The position numbers and the translations under genes were made by a program. A DNA stretch of 64,000 bases from Protopterus annectens (lineage: Eukaryota > Chordata > Ceratodontiformes > Protopteridae), in NCBI RefSeq assembly GCF_019279795.1, contig NC_056727.1:1212059077-1212123076 (forward strand), read 5' to 3'. Each line of letters begins with the position of its first letter. Position 1 is the stretch's first letter. Positions 1 through 10,290 of this stretch are shown here, piece after piece. Under the pieces are notes generated by a model. The model searched no databases and was not told where the DNA came from. It saw nothing but the letters and a program-made list of their open reading frames with translations.

Positions 1-105
1 TGACTTCCACTTCTTGATTTTACGATTCCTCAAAGCTATTGAGGTTATATTGCATATAGTCAGGCACTAGGGTTTGGTTTGTTCAAGACAGCTGACTTAC
101 AAGAA
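1..105 (+). repeat. Unclassified dispersed repeat, copy 1
   Basis: This stretch is matched by 3102-3205 in the same orientation, sharing the cores GTTATATTGCATATAGTCAG and CAAGACAGCTGA. Both copies lie a short distance upstream of a (TA)n tract. I do not recognise the family, and it may continue left of the window. Confidence 0.6.
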
Positions 106-271
106 CTCAGACTTCCACTCTTATGTAAGTGTAAGTCCTTAATGTGTTTGGACAAAAATACATTTTAAATATAAAATTGCACTTATTTTTTTTTTAATCA
201 AAAATCAACTTAATGAGCCAAATGAAATATTGGGATACTATCAATATGTGTACATGTGGTTTAAAACAGCC

Positions 272-275
<4 letters not shown>

Positions 276-337
<62 letters not shown>

Positions 338-369
338 TTTATTTATTTATTTATTTATTTATTTATTTT
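276..369. repeat. (TA)n then (ATTT)n compound microsatellite
   Basis: About 30 TA units run directly into ATTT units. The tyrosine-isoleucine reading frame through it is only a reading of the repeat. Confidence 0.95.
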
Positions 370-862
370 TTAAACAAAAAACTGCATTGCTGAGAATCAT
401 CTCTGAGGCTCCTCAGAGCTGTTAAGCATTATCATCACTCCATTACCATAGCAACCTGGGAGTGTCTGTTTCTGTTAGTGCGTCTGTGTACTGCATACCA
501 GAGGCTCACGATGCACCTGAAGCAAAGCTTCACTTCACTGCAACTTCAAGCCTAAATTCCCTCTGTTTCAGTGAGGCAGCAGCCAGGAAAAGAACAAAGA
601 GCAAACAGATTTAAAAAAAAAAACTCCCAACAAGCCGCCACAAGAGATAACACATTCTTCCAGCCTTCCCACCTCTCACTCAGAAGATGTATAAACAAAC
701 TATTCTCTGCCAAAATATCCCAACTCACAGTTTTATCCACCCCCTTCCCCTGGATCCAGGTTAAAACACCAAATGACTCTTCCTAATACACAAGCATCAG
801 TAAATCTTGATCACAACCCACAGTTCACAGCTTCCCGGAGACAAAAATGGCAACATGCAACA
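370..862. other. Unique-looking DNA, nothing recognised
   Basis: I see no gene or known repeat here. The short frames on both strands lack splice signals or recognisable protein motifs. Confidence 0.5.
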
Positions 863-1237
863 GCTGCCAGACACAGCTGCATCCACACACACCATGTCAG
901 CCTTAATCAAACAGCACTCAAAGTTATGATACCTACCATAATTGATATTAACTATGTTTCGACAGAATAATAATGACATTTGTACTAGCTGCCAGACACA
1001 GCTGCATCCACACACACCATATCAGGATTGATCAAACAGCACTCGAAGCTATGATACCTGCCATAATTGATATTAACTATGTTTAGACAGAATAATAATG
1101 ACATTTTTACTAGCTGCCAGACACAGCTACATCCACACACACCATATCAGGATTGATCAAACAGCACTCGTAGCTGTGATACCTGCCATAATTGATATTA
1201 ACAATATTTAGGCAGAATAATGATGACATTTGTACTA
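863..1237 (+). repeat. Tandem repeat, three units of 125 bp
   Basis: The word GCTGCCAGACACAGCT recurs at 863, 988 and 1113, a constant 125-bp spacing. Units two and three resemble each other more than unit one. Each unit ends with ATAATAATGACATTT or a close variant. No coding potential is seen. Confidence 0.9.
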
Positions 1238-1790
1238 AGAGCTTGCTAGTATTATTTAACCAGGATATACATGACATTTCTAAATCATACTTTAACTGAA
1301 GAAAGCATTAATCTCCATGACAGCAATTTTTTTTCAAAACACTCTACTGTTACTGCTATTATATATGATGTCAAGTTTGTTACATTTGAGTCTGAACTTT
1401 GATGAATGGTAATCAATTACTTAAATTGTTATAATTAAAATCAATGAAAAATGAACAAAACAAGTATTCATTGAGTTCAAGTAGGGGAATAGAACTTCTA
1501 TGTTTGAATTATATGTTGCTTTGTTTGGCTTATATATAATGTAAATAGTAACCCATCTTGACCTACCTTTGTTTGTGAAGATTTATTGGACTCTTTGAAC
1601 ATTCTGAATAAACCATTACTGTTTCTCAGTTGTTTAAGAAACCCTCCTTTTTTAAATAAAAACAGATGACAAGTGATGTACCGTATTAGTTGATACTTTG
1701 AGAAATGTAGCTGTACGAGTTATTTTTGGGACAGCTATCTTGGAATCAGTTTTTTGTTTCTTCTTTCTAACATTAGTCCAAGGATTTGTT
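1238..1790. other. AT-rich DNA, nothing recognised
   Basis: AT-rich sequence without convincing coding or repeat structure. It could hide remains of the L1 that starts at about 1925, but I could not align it. Confidence 0.4.
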
Positions 1791-1919
1791 TCATAGGTTC
1801 ATACTAAGCTAACTGCCCTTGTAAGCCATTTTAAGCCTAGCCAATTATCCCTTGTGAGACTCAAACTTTGCATCTTGTGTTTGTAAGGCAAACACCTTAA
1901 CCATTAGGCCACCCTCCCA
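1791..1919 (-). mobile_element. tRNA-derived SINE with CR1-like 3' tail, copy 1
   Basis: On the minus strand the element opens with a tRNA-like head: an A-box-like block (TGGCCTAATGGTTAAGG, 1896-1912) and a B-box-like block (GTTTGAGTCTCAC, 1854-1866). It then runs into TTGGCTAGGCTTAAAATGGC and ends in CCTATGAA. The second half resembles the 3' end of the CR1 LINEs in this window (GGCTAGGCTTGTATAGG, then CCTATGAA repeats). A second copy is at 58108-58234. It abuts the degraded end of an L1 ORF1. This is a SINE rather than a tRNA gene because it is fused to the CR1 tail and there is no folded cloverleaf. Confidence 0.8.
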
Positions 1920-1924
1920 TTTTT

Positions 1925-2695
1925 TTTTATTATTTTATGAGTAGCTTCTTTTAAGGTTCTCATCTCATTGGCAAAAAGTATTTTATCTTGGCTGGAAAGG
2001 CCAGCTGTGCTTTAATGTTGTTTTGTTTAAACAGTTTTTATTATTGGCCAGACGTTTTTCCTTTGTTCTAGTATTCTGGAAGAATATTCATTGTCAAACC
2101 TTATCAGGCTTTGATTGTATTTTAAGGGTTATTTTCTCCAAGCAGATTTTAATAGTAATTCCTTGTCCAGAAAGGAAAGAAATTTTATAACTATGGATCT
2201 AGGTGGAGTATTTGTTGAGTTAGAAGCAGGATTCCTCAGTGGTCTATGTGCCCTTTCAATTCCAAATGAAAGTCCCTCTTTCAAGTCTAAAAAATCAGGA
2301 ATCCAGGTTGTTAAGAATGAAATAATGTCTTCTCCTGCAGTGTTTTCAGGCAGACCAAAGATCCTTATGTTCTTTCTCCTTTCCTTGTTTTCTAAGTCAT
2401 CTATTTTGTTAAGCAGCCATGTATTCTGTTTAAGCAGAAATTCTTTTTGGAATTCTTCCTCTTTGAGTATCCCTTCAATGTCATTTACAGAAGTCTCTAT
2501 ATTTGTTATTTTTGTATGGTGTTGCTGTAATAGTTCCTTAAGAGTATCAGTCTGGTTTTGAGAATTTAATTTGAAGTTTTCTAAGTCATTTCTAAAGACA
2601 TCCATCTTCAAAGATAGTTCCTGTAAGGTAGATGTCATCAACTAGCAGTTCTTTTTCAAAGCAGCATCTGGATGAGAATTCCTTGAGTTCTTCAT
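1925..2695 (-). pseudogene. L1 ORF1p (RNA-binding coiled-coil protein), broken
   Basis: L1 ORF1p forms the trimer that coats L1 RNA in the RNP. The likely start is ATG at 2695 (MKNSRNSHPDA), followed in frame by a TAG 18 codons later. An open 170-residue run then ends at 2129. It shows a Leu/Gln-rich coiled coil (about residues 1-85), the RRM entry RRKNIRIFGLPE, and the block IERAHRP. Beyond 2129, C-terminal-domain words remain in shifted frames: LKYNQSLIRFDNEYSS near 2090 and LAFPAKIKYFL near 2000. At least one stop after the start codon, one stop after the RRM and several frame changes make it dead. The order coiled coil-RRM-CTD is standard for L1. Confidence 0.8.
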
Positions 2696-2915
2696 ATTAA
2701 GTGACTCAATATATCTCCAAGTTACTTGACAGGAAAATTTTTGCATATCTCCACCAAAATTAACATTTGTGTAGTTTAGTAGTTTATCTATAGATTTCTG
2801 ATGTTTTAAACTTAAAAATAAAAAAAAAATGTCCTATATTATTATATTAGTTTGTGGAGCTCTCAAAATTCACTGCTCTCAGTTGGCCATCTAGGCTCCG
2901 TCCCTATTGTTGAGT
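1925..2915 (-). mobile_element. L1 LINE fragment keeping the 5' UTR and ORF1
   Basis: The element reads on the minus strand. At 2885-2915 it has GGAGCCTAGATGGCC, the kind of sequence that opens vertebrate L1 5' UTRs (a YY1-like GATGGCC core). A short A-rich leader and ORF1 follow. No ORF2 follows; the sequence passes into a SINE at 1919. Because target-primed insertion normally truncates L1 at the 5' end, a copy with the 5' end but no 3' end has probably lost its 3' part later. Confidence 0.7.
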
Positions 2916-3101
2916 TCTTGATCTCACCTTTTGCCCTGTGGTCTGGTCCACATTTCTTTACCAAGTGTCTCATTCTTATTGCAATTTATCCAAGGTTTCT
3001 AGGCAACTACAAGTACTCTTACAGATTGGTTTTAACCCTGGCATGAGACTATTTTAGCCAGCTTCCCTAGTAATGATTGAAGGCAATTTGGTCAGGTTTT
3101 A

Positions 3102-3205
3102 ACTTCCACAGTCTCATTCTCTTGATTTTACTATTTTCAAAACTGTTGATGTTATATTGCATATAGTCAGTCACTAATGTTTGGTTTGTGCAAGACAGCT
3201 GAATA
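3102..3205 (+). repeat. Unclassified dispersed repeat, copy 2
   Basis: Direct repeat of 1-105 with scattered substitutions. The two copies flank the SINE/L1 block and both precede (TA)n. Confidence 0.6.
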
Positions 3206-3253
3206 TTATAATGGTGATTTTCTTCTTCCCCTCTGTTGTTTAATCTCTATGTG

Positions 3254-3256
<3 letters not shown>

Positions 3257-3312
<56 letters not shown>
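3257..3312. repeat. (TA)n microsatellite
   Basis: About 28 uninterrupted TA units. Confidence 0.95.
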
Positions 3313-3318
<6 letters not shown>

Positions 3319-3354
3319 ACAAAGGGTAAAAAAAGAAAACTTCCAAGCTATCAT

Positions 3355-3388
3355 TTTCACTGTGTTATACCTTAAACCTGTAATGGAT
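3355..3388 (-). repeat. Inverted partner of the Penelope-like 3' UTR segment
   Basis: On the minus strand this reads CCATTACAGG, GGTTTAAGG, ATAACACAGTGAAAA, matching 3792-3825 on the plus strand. The pair brackets about 400 bp and resembles the inverted pseudo-LTR pieces often seen with Penelope-like elements. Confidence 0.5.
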
Positions 3389-3460
3389 GCCAATGACATT
3401 TATGCAAATGACCTCTTGACATGCCTCTTAACTGTCCAGAGGATTGAATTCACTAAATAA

Positions 3461-3670
3461 TGACAGATGTTTGAGTTTCAGACGTCATATCCTTTATAAA
3501 ACGCATAATAATACAAAATCTTGTATTCTAGCAACTTCCTAAGTTTATAAGAGCAATATTTAAAAAGAGCAATATTTAAAACTTGTCCCTATTTTTGGTC
3601 CTTCCCCCACCCCATTATTTTTGCATTTACCAAGATTTCTTGCATTTCGAAGTTGAGAGGTATGCTCCTT
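3461..3670 (+). repeat. Unclassified interspersed repeat (partner at 45701-45890)
   Basis: Shares blocks with 45701-45890 in the same order and orientation: GAGTTTCAGAC, TTTATAAGAG, CCCTATTTTTGG, GTTGAGAGGTATG. The two lie 42 kb apart, so they are members of a dispersed family I cannot classify. Confidence 0.6.
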
Positions 3671-3729
3671 AAGGATATACAGTGTTTCAGCTACATGACT
3701 TCTGACTGCCTGTGGCTTTTTATTTTTTT

Positions 3730-4297
3730 TTACTTTTTAAGTCTTTATTGGTAAATTCAAACCAATAAAGCTAAACAGTAACTGTGACCTCCATTACAGG
3801 AGGTTTAAGGCATAACACAGTGAAAACTCAAGCTTGGCTGGGTTTATATATTTATATATAATTGATTTGCCAGTCTAAGAGCTTCAGGGCCACCTCTTGG
3901 GTTACTAAACACTTGATCTATAATAATAAACTTGAAACAATGGTCAGAGTGTTGTTCCACATGTTTAGCTAAAGCATTCTCGAGCTTATGTTTCCTAATT
4001 GCATACAGGTGCTCGTAAATACGATTGCGGAGCTTCCTTTTAGTTTTGCCAACATAGAAAGCTGGACAAAACTGGCACTTGGCGAGATAGACTACCATCT
4101 TGGAATTACAATTATTTCTCCATTTCAAATTGTAGTATAAATTGTTGACACAAACTCTGTTAGATTCCAAAATATAAGCACAATAATTACAAGCTTGGCA
4201 TTTATACATGCCTGGAATTCTAACAGAATTCATTCTACTATTCTCACAGTAAGCTTTAAGATTTTTACCTCTTCTATAATGTTGGCAAAACTGAAAC
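3730..4297 (-). mobile_element. Penelope-like element, 3' fragment
   Basis: This minus-strand fragment holds the C-terminal GIY-YIG end of a Penelope-like retroelement, its 3' UTR and an A-rich end near 3730. Just before that end lies a hairpin (CTTTATTGG and CCAATAAAG, 3743-3770) that also supplies an AATAAA signal. The reverse transcriptase half is not present. At 4297 it meets a second fragment of the same family pointing the other way. Confidence 0.7.
3844..4233 (-). pseudogene. GIY-YIG endonuclease domain of a Penelope-like element (partial)
   Basis: Penelope-like elements carry a C-terminal GIY-YIG nuclease that nicks target DNA for reverse transcription. Visible here are a Cys-rich knuckle (CQACNYC) ahead of the nuclease, the paired strands VVYLAKCQFCPAFYVGKT (the GIY/YIG equivalents are VVYL and FYVG), the helix RKLRNRIYEH with its catalytic-type Arg, and a later LENALAKHVEQHSDHC segment. 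The frame continues upstream to about 4297 (RFQFCQHYRRGKNLKAYCEN), so Met at 4233 is not a true start. Only about the last 150 residues of a protein that is usually 700-900 long remain. Confidence 0.8.
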
Positions 4298-4700
4298 CGA
4301 ACAACACTCTGACCATTGCTGAATGCCTACAATTCGCCTGGTTTAAATGAAGGATGTGTTTTAAGTAGTATTTTAAAGCTTAAAAACTTAACTCGTTTAG
4401 TTAAATAAATTAAATAAATAAATAATAATTTTTTAATGTATTTAACATCAGTTTAGTGAGACCAGGTTTGTTAAAAAAGTGTGATTTAATTGTTATTTGA
4501 TTTTTAATTTGTATATACATATAAAAATGTGGGTGGTAACATAGTGTTTTTACTGATTAATTTTCTGCTAATAGGATAATTGATTGTATTTACATGTATT
4601 TAAACGTGATTGAGCTACCTTGTTTTGTCTGATGAAGTTTGTGTATTGTCATAAACGAAAAGCGCTTAACCAACTTCTGTGTGCCTTCTTTCACTCTGCC
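4298..4700 (+). mobile_element. Penelope-like element, oppositely oriented 3' fragment
   Basis: The plus strand at 4298 reads EQHSDHC then a stop, the same peptide that the minus fragment encodes at about 3938-3960. This is therefore a second 3' end of the same family joined head to head at 4297/4298. It continues through an AT-rich 3' UTR to a hammerhead-like motif. Such inverted joins are common among Penelope-like insertions. Confidence 0.6.
4618..4678 (+). ncRNA. Hammerhead-ribozyme-like motif of a Penelope-like pseudo-LTR
   Basis: The core CTGATGA is at 4629-4635. Stem II is GTTTGTG (4637-4643) with CATAAAC (4650-4656), seven pairs with one G-U and loop TATTGT. GAAA is at 4657-4660. A self-complementary AAGCGCTT (4660-4667) gives the very short stem III typical of Penelope hammerheads, and TA at 4667-4668 is the expected cleavage site. 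Stem I (GTTTTGT against ACCAAC) has mismatches, and an extra A lies before stem II, so activity is doubtful. Hammerheads in Penelope pseudo-LTRs are established; this assignment is by eye. Confidence 0.6.
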
Positions 4701-6114
4701 CAGTTATTTTGTGATCCAGTTTGTTTGTTTCAGTGTCTTTTAACAGAGCATAATGAGTCTTACCCTTAACTCTGTGCATGCAAAAGTCTGTCTTATTCTA
4801 GGGAGGATGTTTTTGAGTCATCTACATTGTTATTTACCTTTCCGGAAAGACAAGATATCAAGCAAAATTTTTTCAAAATCCATAGTTTCAAAACCCCTAG
4901 CATGTCTACATAACACTGGGAGACATAAATGAGGTTTTCTAAGTTTTGTCTGGTATCCAGCTGAAACCAGCAGTATAGAAGTAGCTTCCTCTAAAACCAT
5001 ATTCAATAGCTCCTTATTAAACATTACATTGTGGATGCATTTCTAAGACTTAGTATTATAAATGATAAAACTTAGTATTATACATTTTTCATTAGCACAG
5101 CAAATTTATGCAATAAGACCATAGTACACTTTTTTCAGGTCTTCAATATCATTTTGTAACTTTGAAATTCTGGGTCGACTATCAAGCGTGAGTGAAAACA
5201 GAGCACACTCTTGTTTTCCAATTGCATCTCAACTGACACTCGAATATTTGTACCCGAAACATTTAACACATTGAGAGGTTGCTAGATGCAAAAGTTTCCA
5301 TAACTACAGCTTCCATTCAGATATATTGGGCTTATAGAATTGGGGATGAACTTGAGACTTAATAGTTTTTTATCTGATGAAGATATTTACAGTTATCATA
5401 AAGGCTCTTCACAGGTACAGTTGCAGAGCAACTTAAATGGTAAACTGGTTTTATCATAACAGCTTCATCAGCCAGAGTTAATTTCAAATGTTTCTCTGAT
5501 TCATATTGGGATGTATGTAGCTGAATGCATGTTTGGAATAAAGAACTAAACTTTTTTTTGAAGTGGTAGACTTTGCTAAGTACTATTGTTTCATTTTCCT
5601 CATGCACCTGTTGGGATTTCTGTACACTTCAGTTAAGGTATTTACAGTTAACCATGCATTCATCTAGAATATTTTTTGAAGGCACTCGAACAATTCCCAT
5701 GCTTCACTGTCTTTTATTTAAAGGGTGCAGAAACGTTTGGATCATGAAGCTTTTGGATCATGTACTTGTTCTTCCTCTAGCTGTTATCAATTCCAGTTTT
5801 CAGCCTGAAAAAATGTATGCCCCCAACTATGCTCTCCAGGCATGGATTTTTTGAATGGAATAGGGTCTCTCTGTTGACCTTAAAGACAAGTTAGAATTCT
5901 CTCATAAGTAATTGGTACACCACAAAGATCAAGAATAGTTTATTTAACTCATCTGTGTAATCCAGATTATTGAGTTCCAGAGCCCATAGTTTTGTAAACT
6001 ACAGAAGGGAGCTCTAAACTCTGCAACTGCGTACATTAAGATAGTGTATAGCAGGATGGTCACTTCTCTGGTTTTAGATCCTGAATGCTTTCCTAAAACT
6101 CTGTTGTGATATTT
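4701..6114. other. Unclassified DNA, probably old repeat remains
   Basis: Short frames on both strands show no recognisable domain. The words TATTTACAGTTA and CTGATGAAG recur near 5370-5650. Remains of the neighbouring CR1 3' end may begin near 5930, but I could not align them. Confidence 0.35.
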
Positions 6115-8780
6115 TGGTCAGAGGTTAGACAATTGTCCATCAGAGTACCCAGGTCCCTAATGAGTTTCTCTGTTTCAATGCTTGCCCTTCAGTGGTGTAA
6201 GTAAAAGAACATCCTTTTCCCCCAAAGGGTAAGATGTTACATTTTAACAGTGAATATTTAGTCATTGTTGCCACATTAAGACTGAACACTGTCCAGTTTC
6301 ATTCTGCAGATGATATGGCATGTTTACAAAGTTTGCAGTCATCTGAGTACTTTGTCAACCATAGCTGTTTATGCACCTGAGCTTCAGAAAATAAATTTTT
6401 GAAGAGAAGGGAGCAAGTATTGATCCCTGTGGAATATCATTAATTACTCTGATTGGTTTAGAAACCAGCCCTCCCAATATTACTTGGTTTCTCCTGTGAT
6501 TATAATTAAACAGGATGAGGGAGCCATTTACAGTGATTTTGATTAAATTGGCTATAATTTCTGCTTGGGAATTGTGCACAAAACTTTGTTCTGTTTTTGA
6601 TAGACAGTGTGTACACTGACCCAATCTTTCATGTCTGGGGATGACATCTTCAGAGGAGGCGTGAGGGTTCAGAAGGTAGCATCTGCCCTGGATGAACCCA
6701 TATTGGTCATCATCCCTCCCTTAAAAGTCTGCAAATCTCTTTCTGCTAGGCCATTTGATAAAGAAAGCCAGACAGCAGAAGTTGTATGTTAGCTTCAATT
6801 TCTCTTCATAAAATGTGTGCGTGCCCCACTAGTGAGAAACGATGCATCAACTGACATCTGCATCATCTATTCTGAAAATTTGTATTAGCTCTACAGGCAT
6901 TGCTAATAGATGGGTTTCTCTGACATGTATATCCATCATTCTGAATGAACCTCTATCAGAAACTAAAACGTCCTTCCAAGAGACAGGCCAACATAGTCCA
7001 TATGCAATCTTAAGCATGATATGTTAAACCGTTGCCATAGTTGTAAAGATGCATTCGTTGGTGATTTTTTTTTTTTTTACATTTACACATCCATTCTAGA
7101 CTGCCAAACATATAGCTAAGCCCTTTGTTCTGGATACTCAACAACAATCTTGATATTGACGTAGAATTTCCAATATTCTAGAGCAACTGGTGGGATTGTG
7201 AGTCCTGATTCCTATAGTACACATCCACTTCTAATAATTAAGACTATTATTTTGGTATAGAATGGCAAACACCTTGAATCGGTTACTTCAGGGCAATCTT
7301 TCAGTATTTATTTATGAAATTATGACATGTAGACTTTTGGCAGACTGTTGTTTATTCACTATGCATTTGTGCATTGCCTATAACATCTAACAACAACATC
7401 TGATCAGTAATTCAGGTCTGTGTGCTTTTCTGGAATGAATAGCCTACCTACATTGCATCACTATTTATATGACACTTGCGTAGTCTTGGCTATTTGTACC
7501 TCATATTTAGCTATGGTTGATTTGATCAGGGACTGGAGTTCCCTGGTAAGTTTGGTAAGAGTGATTTTGGCATTTCAGGGTACATTTATTTTTATTTGCA
7601 ATGACCTTTATTCCTTTTATTGTAAAGCCTGTTTATATTTGGGTTCCTTCCACCATAGGGGTTTATTTTTTTAATTTGGTATTGTATTTATTTTGCAGGA
7701 GGCAGATCCTTCTATGCATCTATTTACATGTGCATAGAATTTGGTAGTGAAGGATTATGGATTCATGGGGTGTGTCATCAGGGTGTAAAGGAATGTTGAA
7801 TTTAGTCAGTCGTCAGTCAGTTTTAATAGGTTAGCTTTGGTATAATCCCTGAATCCTGACTTACTGGAGGATGATTCCAGCTTCGGCTTTATGATGAATA
7901 TGACTGATTTATGGTCTGATTTGAATAGGGAGGGTGTTAGAACTGGTAGAGGACACAGTTGTCCCATATTGGTAAAAAACATTTCCAGGATTTTGTCTCC
8001 CCTAGTAGGGTAGCTGGTCTGGCAAGTTTGTATTTATGATGACCAGGAATCTCTGGGAGTATATGTTTGTGGATGTATACATTTCCCAGTTGATGGAGAA
8101 GTAGTTAAAGTCCCCTAAGAGAATGATGTTTGGCTGAATGATTAGGACTTTCAGACTAATTACATAGGAGGCATGGACCAAGGGGGGCATGGGGTGGGGT
8201 CCTATAATTAGGTATGATATGATATAGGGTTTTATTAATGATATGTTGAACATGGAGGAATTATAGGTTGTTATCCTGACTAATGAGTCTGGAGGTGAAA
8301 TTTTGTTTTAAGAATATAAAGACTCCACTACCTTTAGTGGTTCCATCTAGTGCTATAGGTCAAAATACATAGTAGGCATTAAAACCTTGCATTGATAGGG
8401 TTCTTTCAATAGTCTTGAATCAGGTCTCCGTGATACTGCATATATCAGTGTATTCTAAGGTCAGGAGTACCTGTAGGGAATGTAGTTTTTGTTAAGGCTC
8501 CTATAGTTGAACAGCAGAGGCCTATGACATTTAGGTAGATTAGCCTTAAGAGCCTCAGCATATGTGGATCTGTCTGTATGTTTGGTCTGTAATGTGTGTG
8601 GTAGGTAAAGTGTGATAGTTTGTGCTGCTATTTGGTATATGTAGCTTCTGTATGTGAGAGCCTTGTCCCCAATGACATTTTATAACTACATCTCTCACAC
8701 ACTGTATCATACTGCTTAAAGATTAGGTGGTTATCAGTAAACATGAGAACATTGCTACATTGTCTCAGGATGCCCATTTT
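6115..8780 (-). mobile_element. Old CR1 LINE (copy A), degraded
   Basis: Minus-strand CR1 recognised by collinear matches to the better copy at 20990-24000. The RT block with VINDIPQGSILAP is near 6430. The linker is near 7600-7680. The endonuclease word ILLGDFNYFSINWE lies at 8060-8130, and ETWFKT-like words near 8430. The start of ORF1 with its Cys knuckle is at about 8640-8780 (homologous to 14550-14690). All frames are broken many times, making it one of the oldest CR1s here. Confidence 0.7.
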
Positions 8781-9094
8781 AACCTAGATGACTGCAGAGA
8801 TAGTAGGACATTGAAAATCCATGGCCACAAATGTGTATTGTTGGGTTGCAAGAGGAGTGATACCTGAGGAGTTTATGACTGATTTGCTTTGGTACTATAC
8901 GGGTAAGAATTACAATCGTTAGTCTAAACTCATAGAGCAGTGCTCCTCTACAAGCAAACCAAGGGCTTGTTGGGCAACTGCATACTCTGAACATTTTCCA
9001 AGGTTTTTTTATATATATAGGGGAAAAATAACATTTGAAGTACCTATAATATAAAGGGTACAGATAACTTCCTCTGAGCAATCCCAAGCAACAC
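8781..9094. other. CR1 5' flank, nothing else recognised
   Basis: Sequence upstream of the CR1 copy A ORF1 start on the minus strand. It may include CR1 5' UTR; I recognise no gene. Confidence 0.35.
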
Positions 9095-9260
9095 AACTTT
9101 ATGCAAGCAAAGAAAATTAAAAAATAATTCAAACAGCCCACTAACCAGTCACAGAAGAGTACTCTCTTGGGTTCTTTATGCAATCTCAAGCACAGAAATG
9201 ACTTGTTTCCTCTCTACTGCCACTAAAGTGCAAACCAAATAAAGTGAATATATAAGGCAA
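9095..9260 (+). repeat. Unclassified direct repeat, unit 1
   Basis: Shares ACAAGCAAAGAAAA-like, CCAATCACA-like, CTCTTGGGTT and TCCTCTCTACT blocks with 9451-9655 in the same order. About 190 bp separate the units. I do not know the family. Confidence 0.6.
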
Positions 9261-9450
9261 AATAAACACTTCAATATGCAGATACTGTATAGAGCTAGCA
9301 GATAATCACATTGAAATGCAGAATCTCAAGTGCAAAACCAGAAACAAAAGCACTTATCAGGCTTGTAATGAAGCTGGTGGTGAACCAAAGCCCAGTGGCA
9401 TGTCTAACAAGCATTGTGAAGCTCTGTGGAAAAGAGCCGAGTGTCATGCA

Positions 9451-9655
9451 AATGCAATGACTTTATACAAGCAAAGAAAATGCAAAAATTATTCAAATAA
9501 TCCTTTGGCCAATCACAAAACAGCACTCCCTTGGGTTTTTTGAACAATCTCTAGCAAATAAATTACTCAGTTCCTCTCTACTTCCACCAGGGTGCTAATC
9601 AAAGCTCTTCAAACTGGAGCACAAAAATAGACAAATAAAGTGCAGATATAAACCA
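9451..9655 (+). repeat. Unclassified direct repeat, unit 2
   Basis: Second copy of the 9095-9260 unit, ending in AAATAAAGTGCAGATATAA as the first ends in AAATAAAGTGAATATATAA. The minus strand carries a CCAAT-type box. Confidence 0.6.
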
Positions 9656-9974
9656 AAATTAACACCCACAGACTCGTACAACTCACATGTGTCATTGTTA
9701 CTGTTGTTCCATCATGCAGGCAATAGCATCTTTATAGCAGTCTGCAAGGTGAAGCTGTCATGCCTTCTTAAAAAAAAATAAGAAAAAAGGCGATTTGGCT
9801 TTTAGATATTCATTTCTTCTCTATTAACCTTGGCTTGTCAGCTTTTTAGCATTTCGCCAGCTAATCAATGCTGGGTCACAAGTATCAGAGATATAAACTT
9901 TCTATATGTACCATCATTAACTCTGTACCTGTGGAATCTCACTTTCTATTTTATTTACCCTTTGTTGACCAGGT

Positions 9975-10290
9975 TATTCCCGCTAGATTATTGGCGTCTT
10001 TTCAGGGGAGAACCAAAGTGGTATTTATACTACTAAGGGAAATTCATTGGGGAACTTTCAGCAAATGATAATGAAGTCTTTTACATCCAGTTGTGCTATC
10101 AGTCACTTCAGCAGATGGGACCTCAGTTTAACATCTTCTCCAAGGCAACACATTTAAGAGTGCAGTACCCCTAATGTGGTACTGCAGTGTCAGCAATCCA
10201 TTCACCTGGAGTAGGAAGAAAACCCACAGCCTTCTGATCTTCCAGCAACAAAAGTAAACATGTTATCTGTTGCACCACCGAAACTGCTAA
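9975..10290 (-). mobile_element. tRNA-derived SINE resembling the V-SINE group
   Basis: On the minus strand the head GGTGGTGCAACAGATAACA looks like a tRNA A-box region, and GCTGTGGGTTTTCTTCC like a B-box region. Downstream is TTAAACTGAGGTCCC, a word I associate with the conserved 3' half of V-SINEs of fishes, and then a degraded tail. The 3' boundary is approximate. Its tail is unlike the CR1-tailed SINEs, so it is a different family. Confidence 0.45.

Noticed and set aside
1854-1912. tRNA gene
   Set aside because: The A- and B-box-like blocks belong to a SINE with a CR1 tail, and the same unit recurs at 58108-58234.
5360-5420. CTGATGAAG near 5375 as a second hammerhead
   Set aside because: No GAAA at a suitable distance and no stem II, so the word is probably chance.
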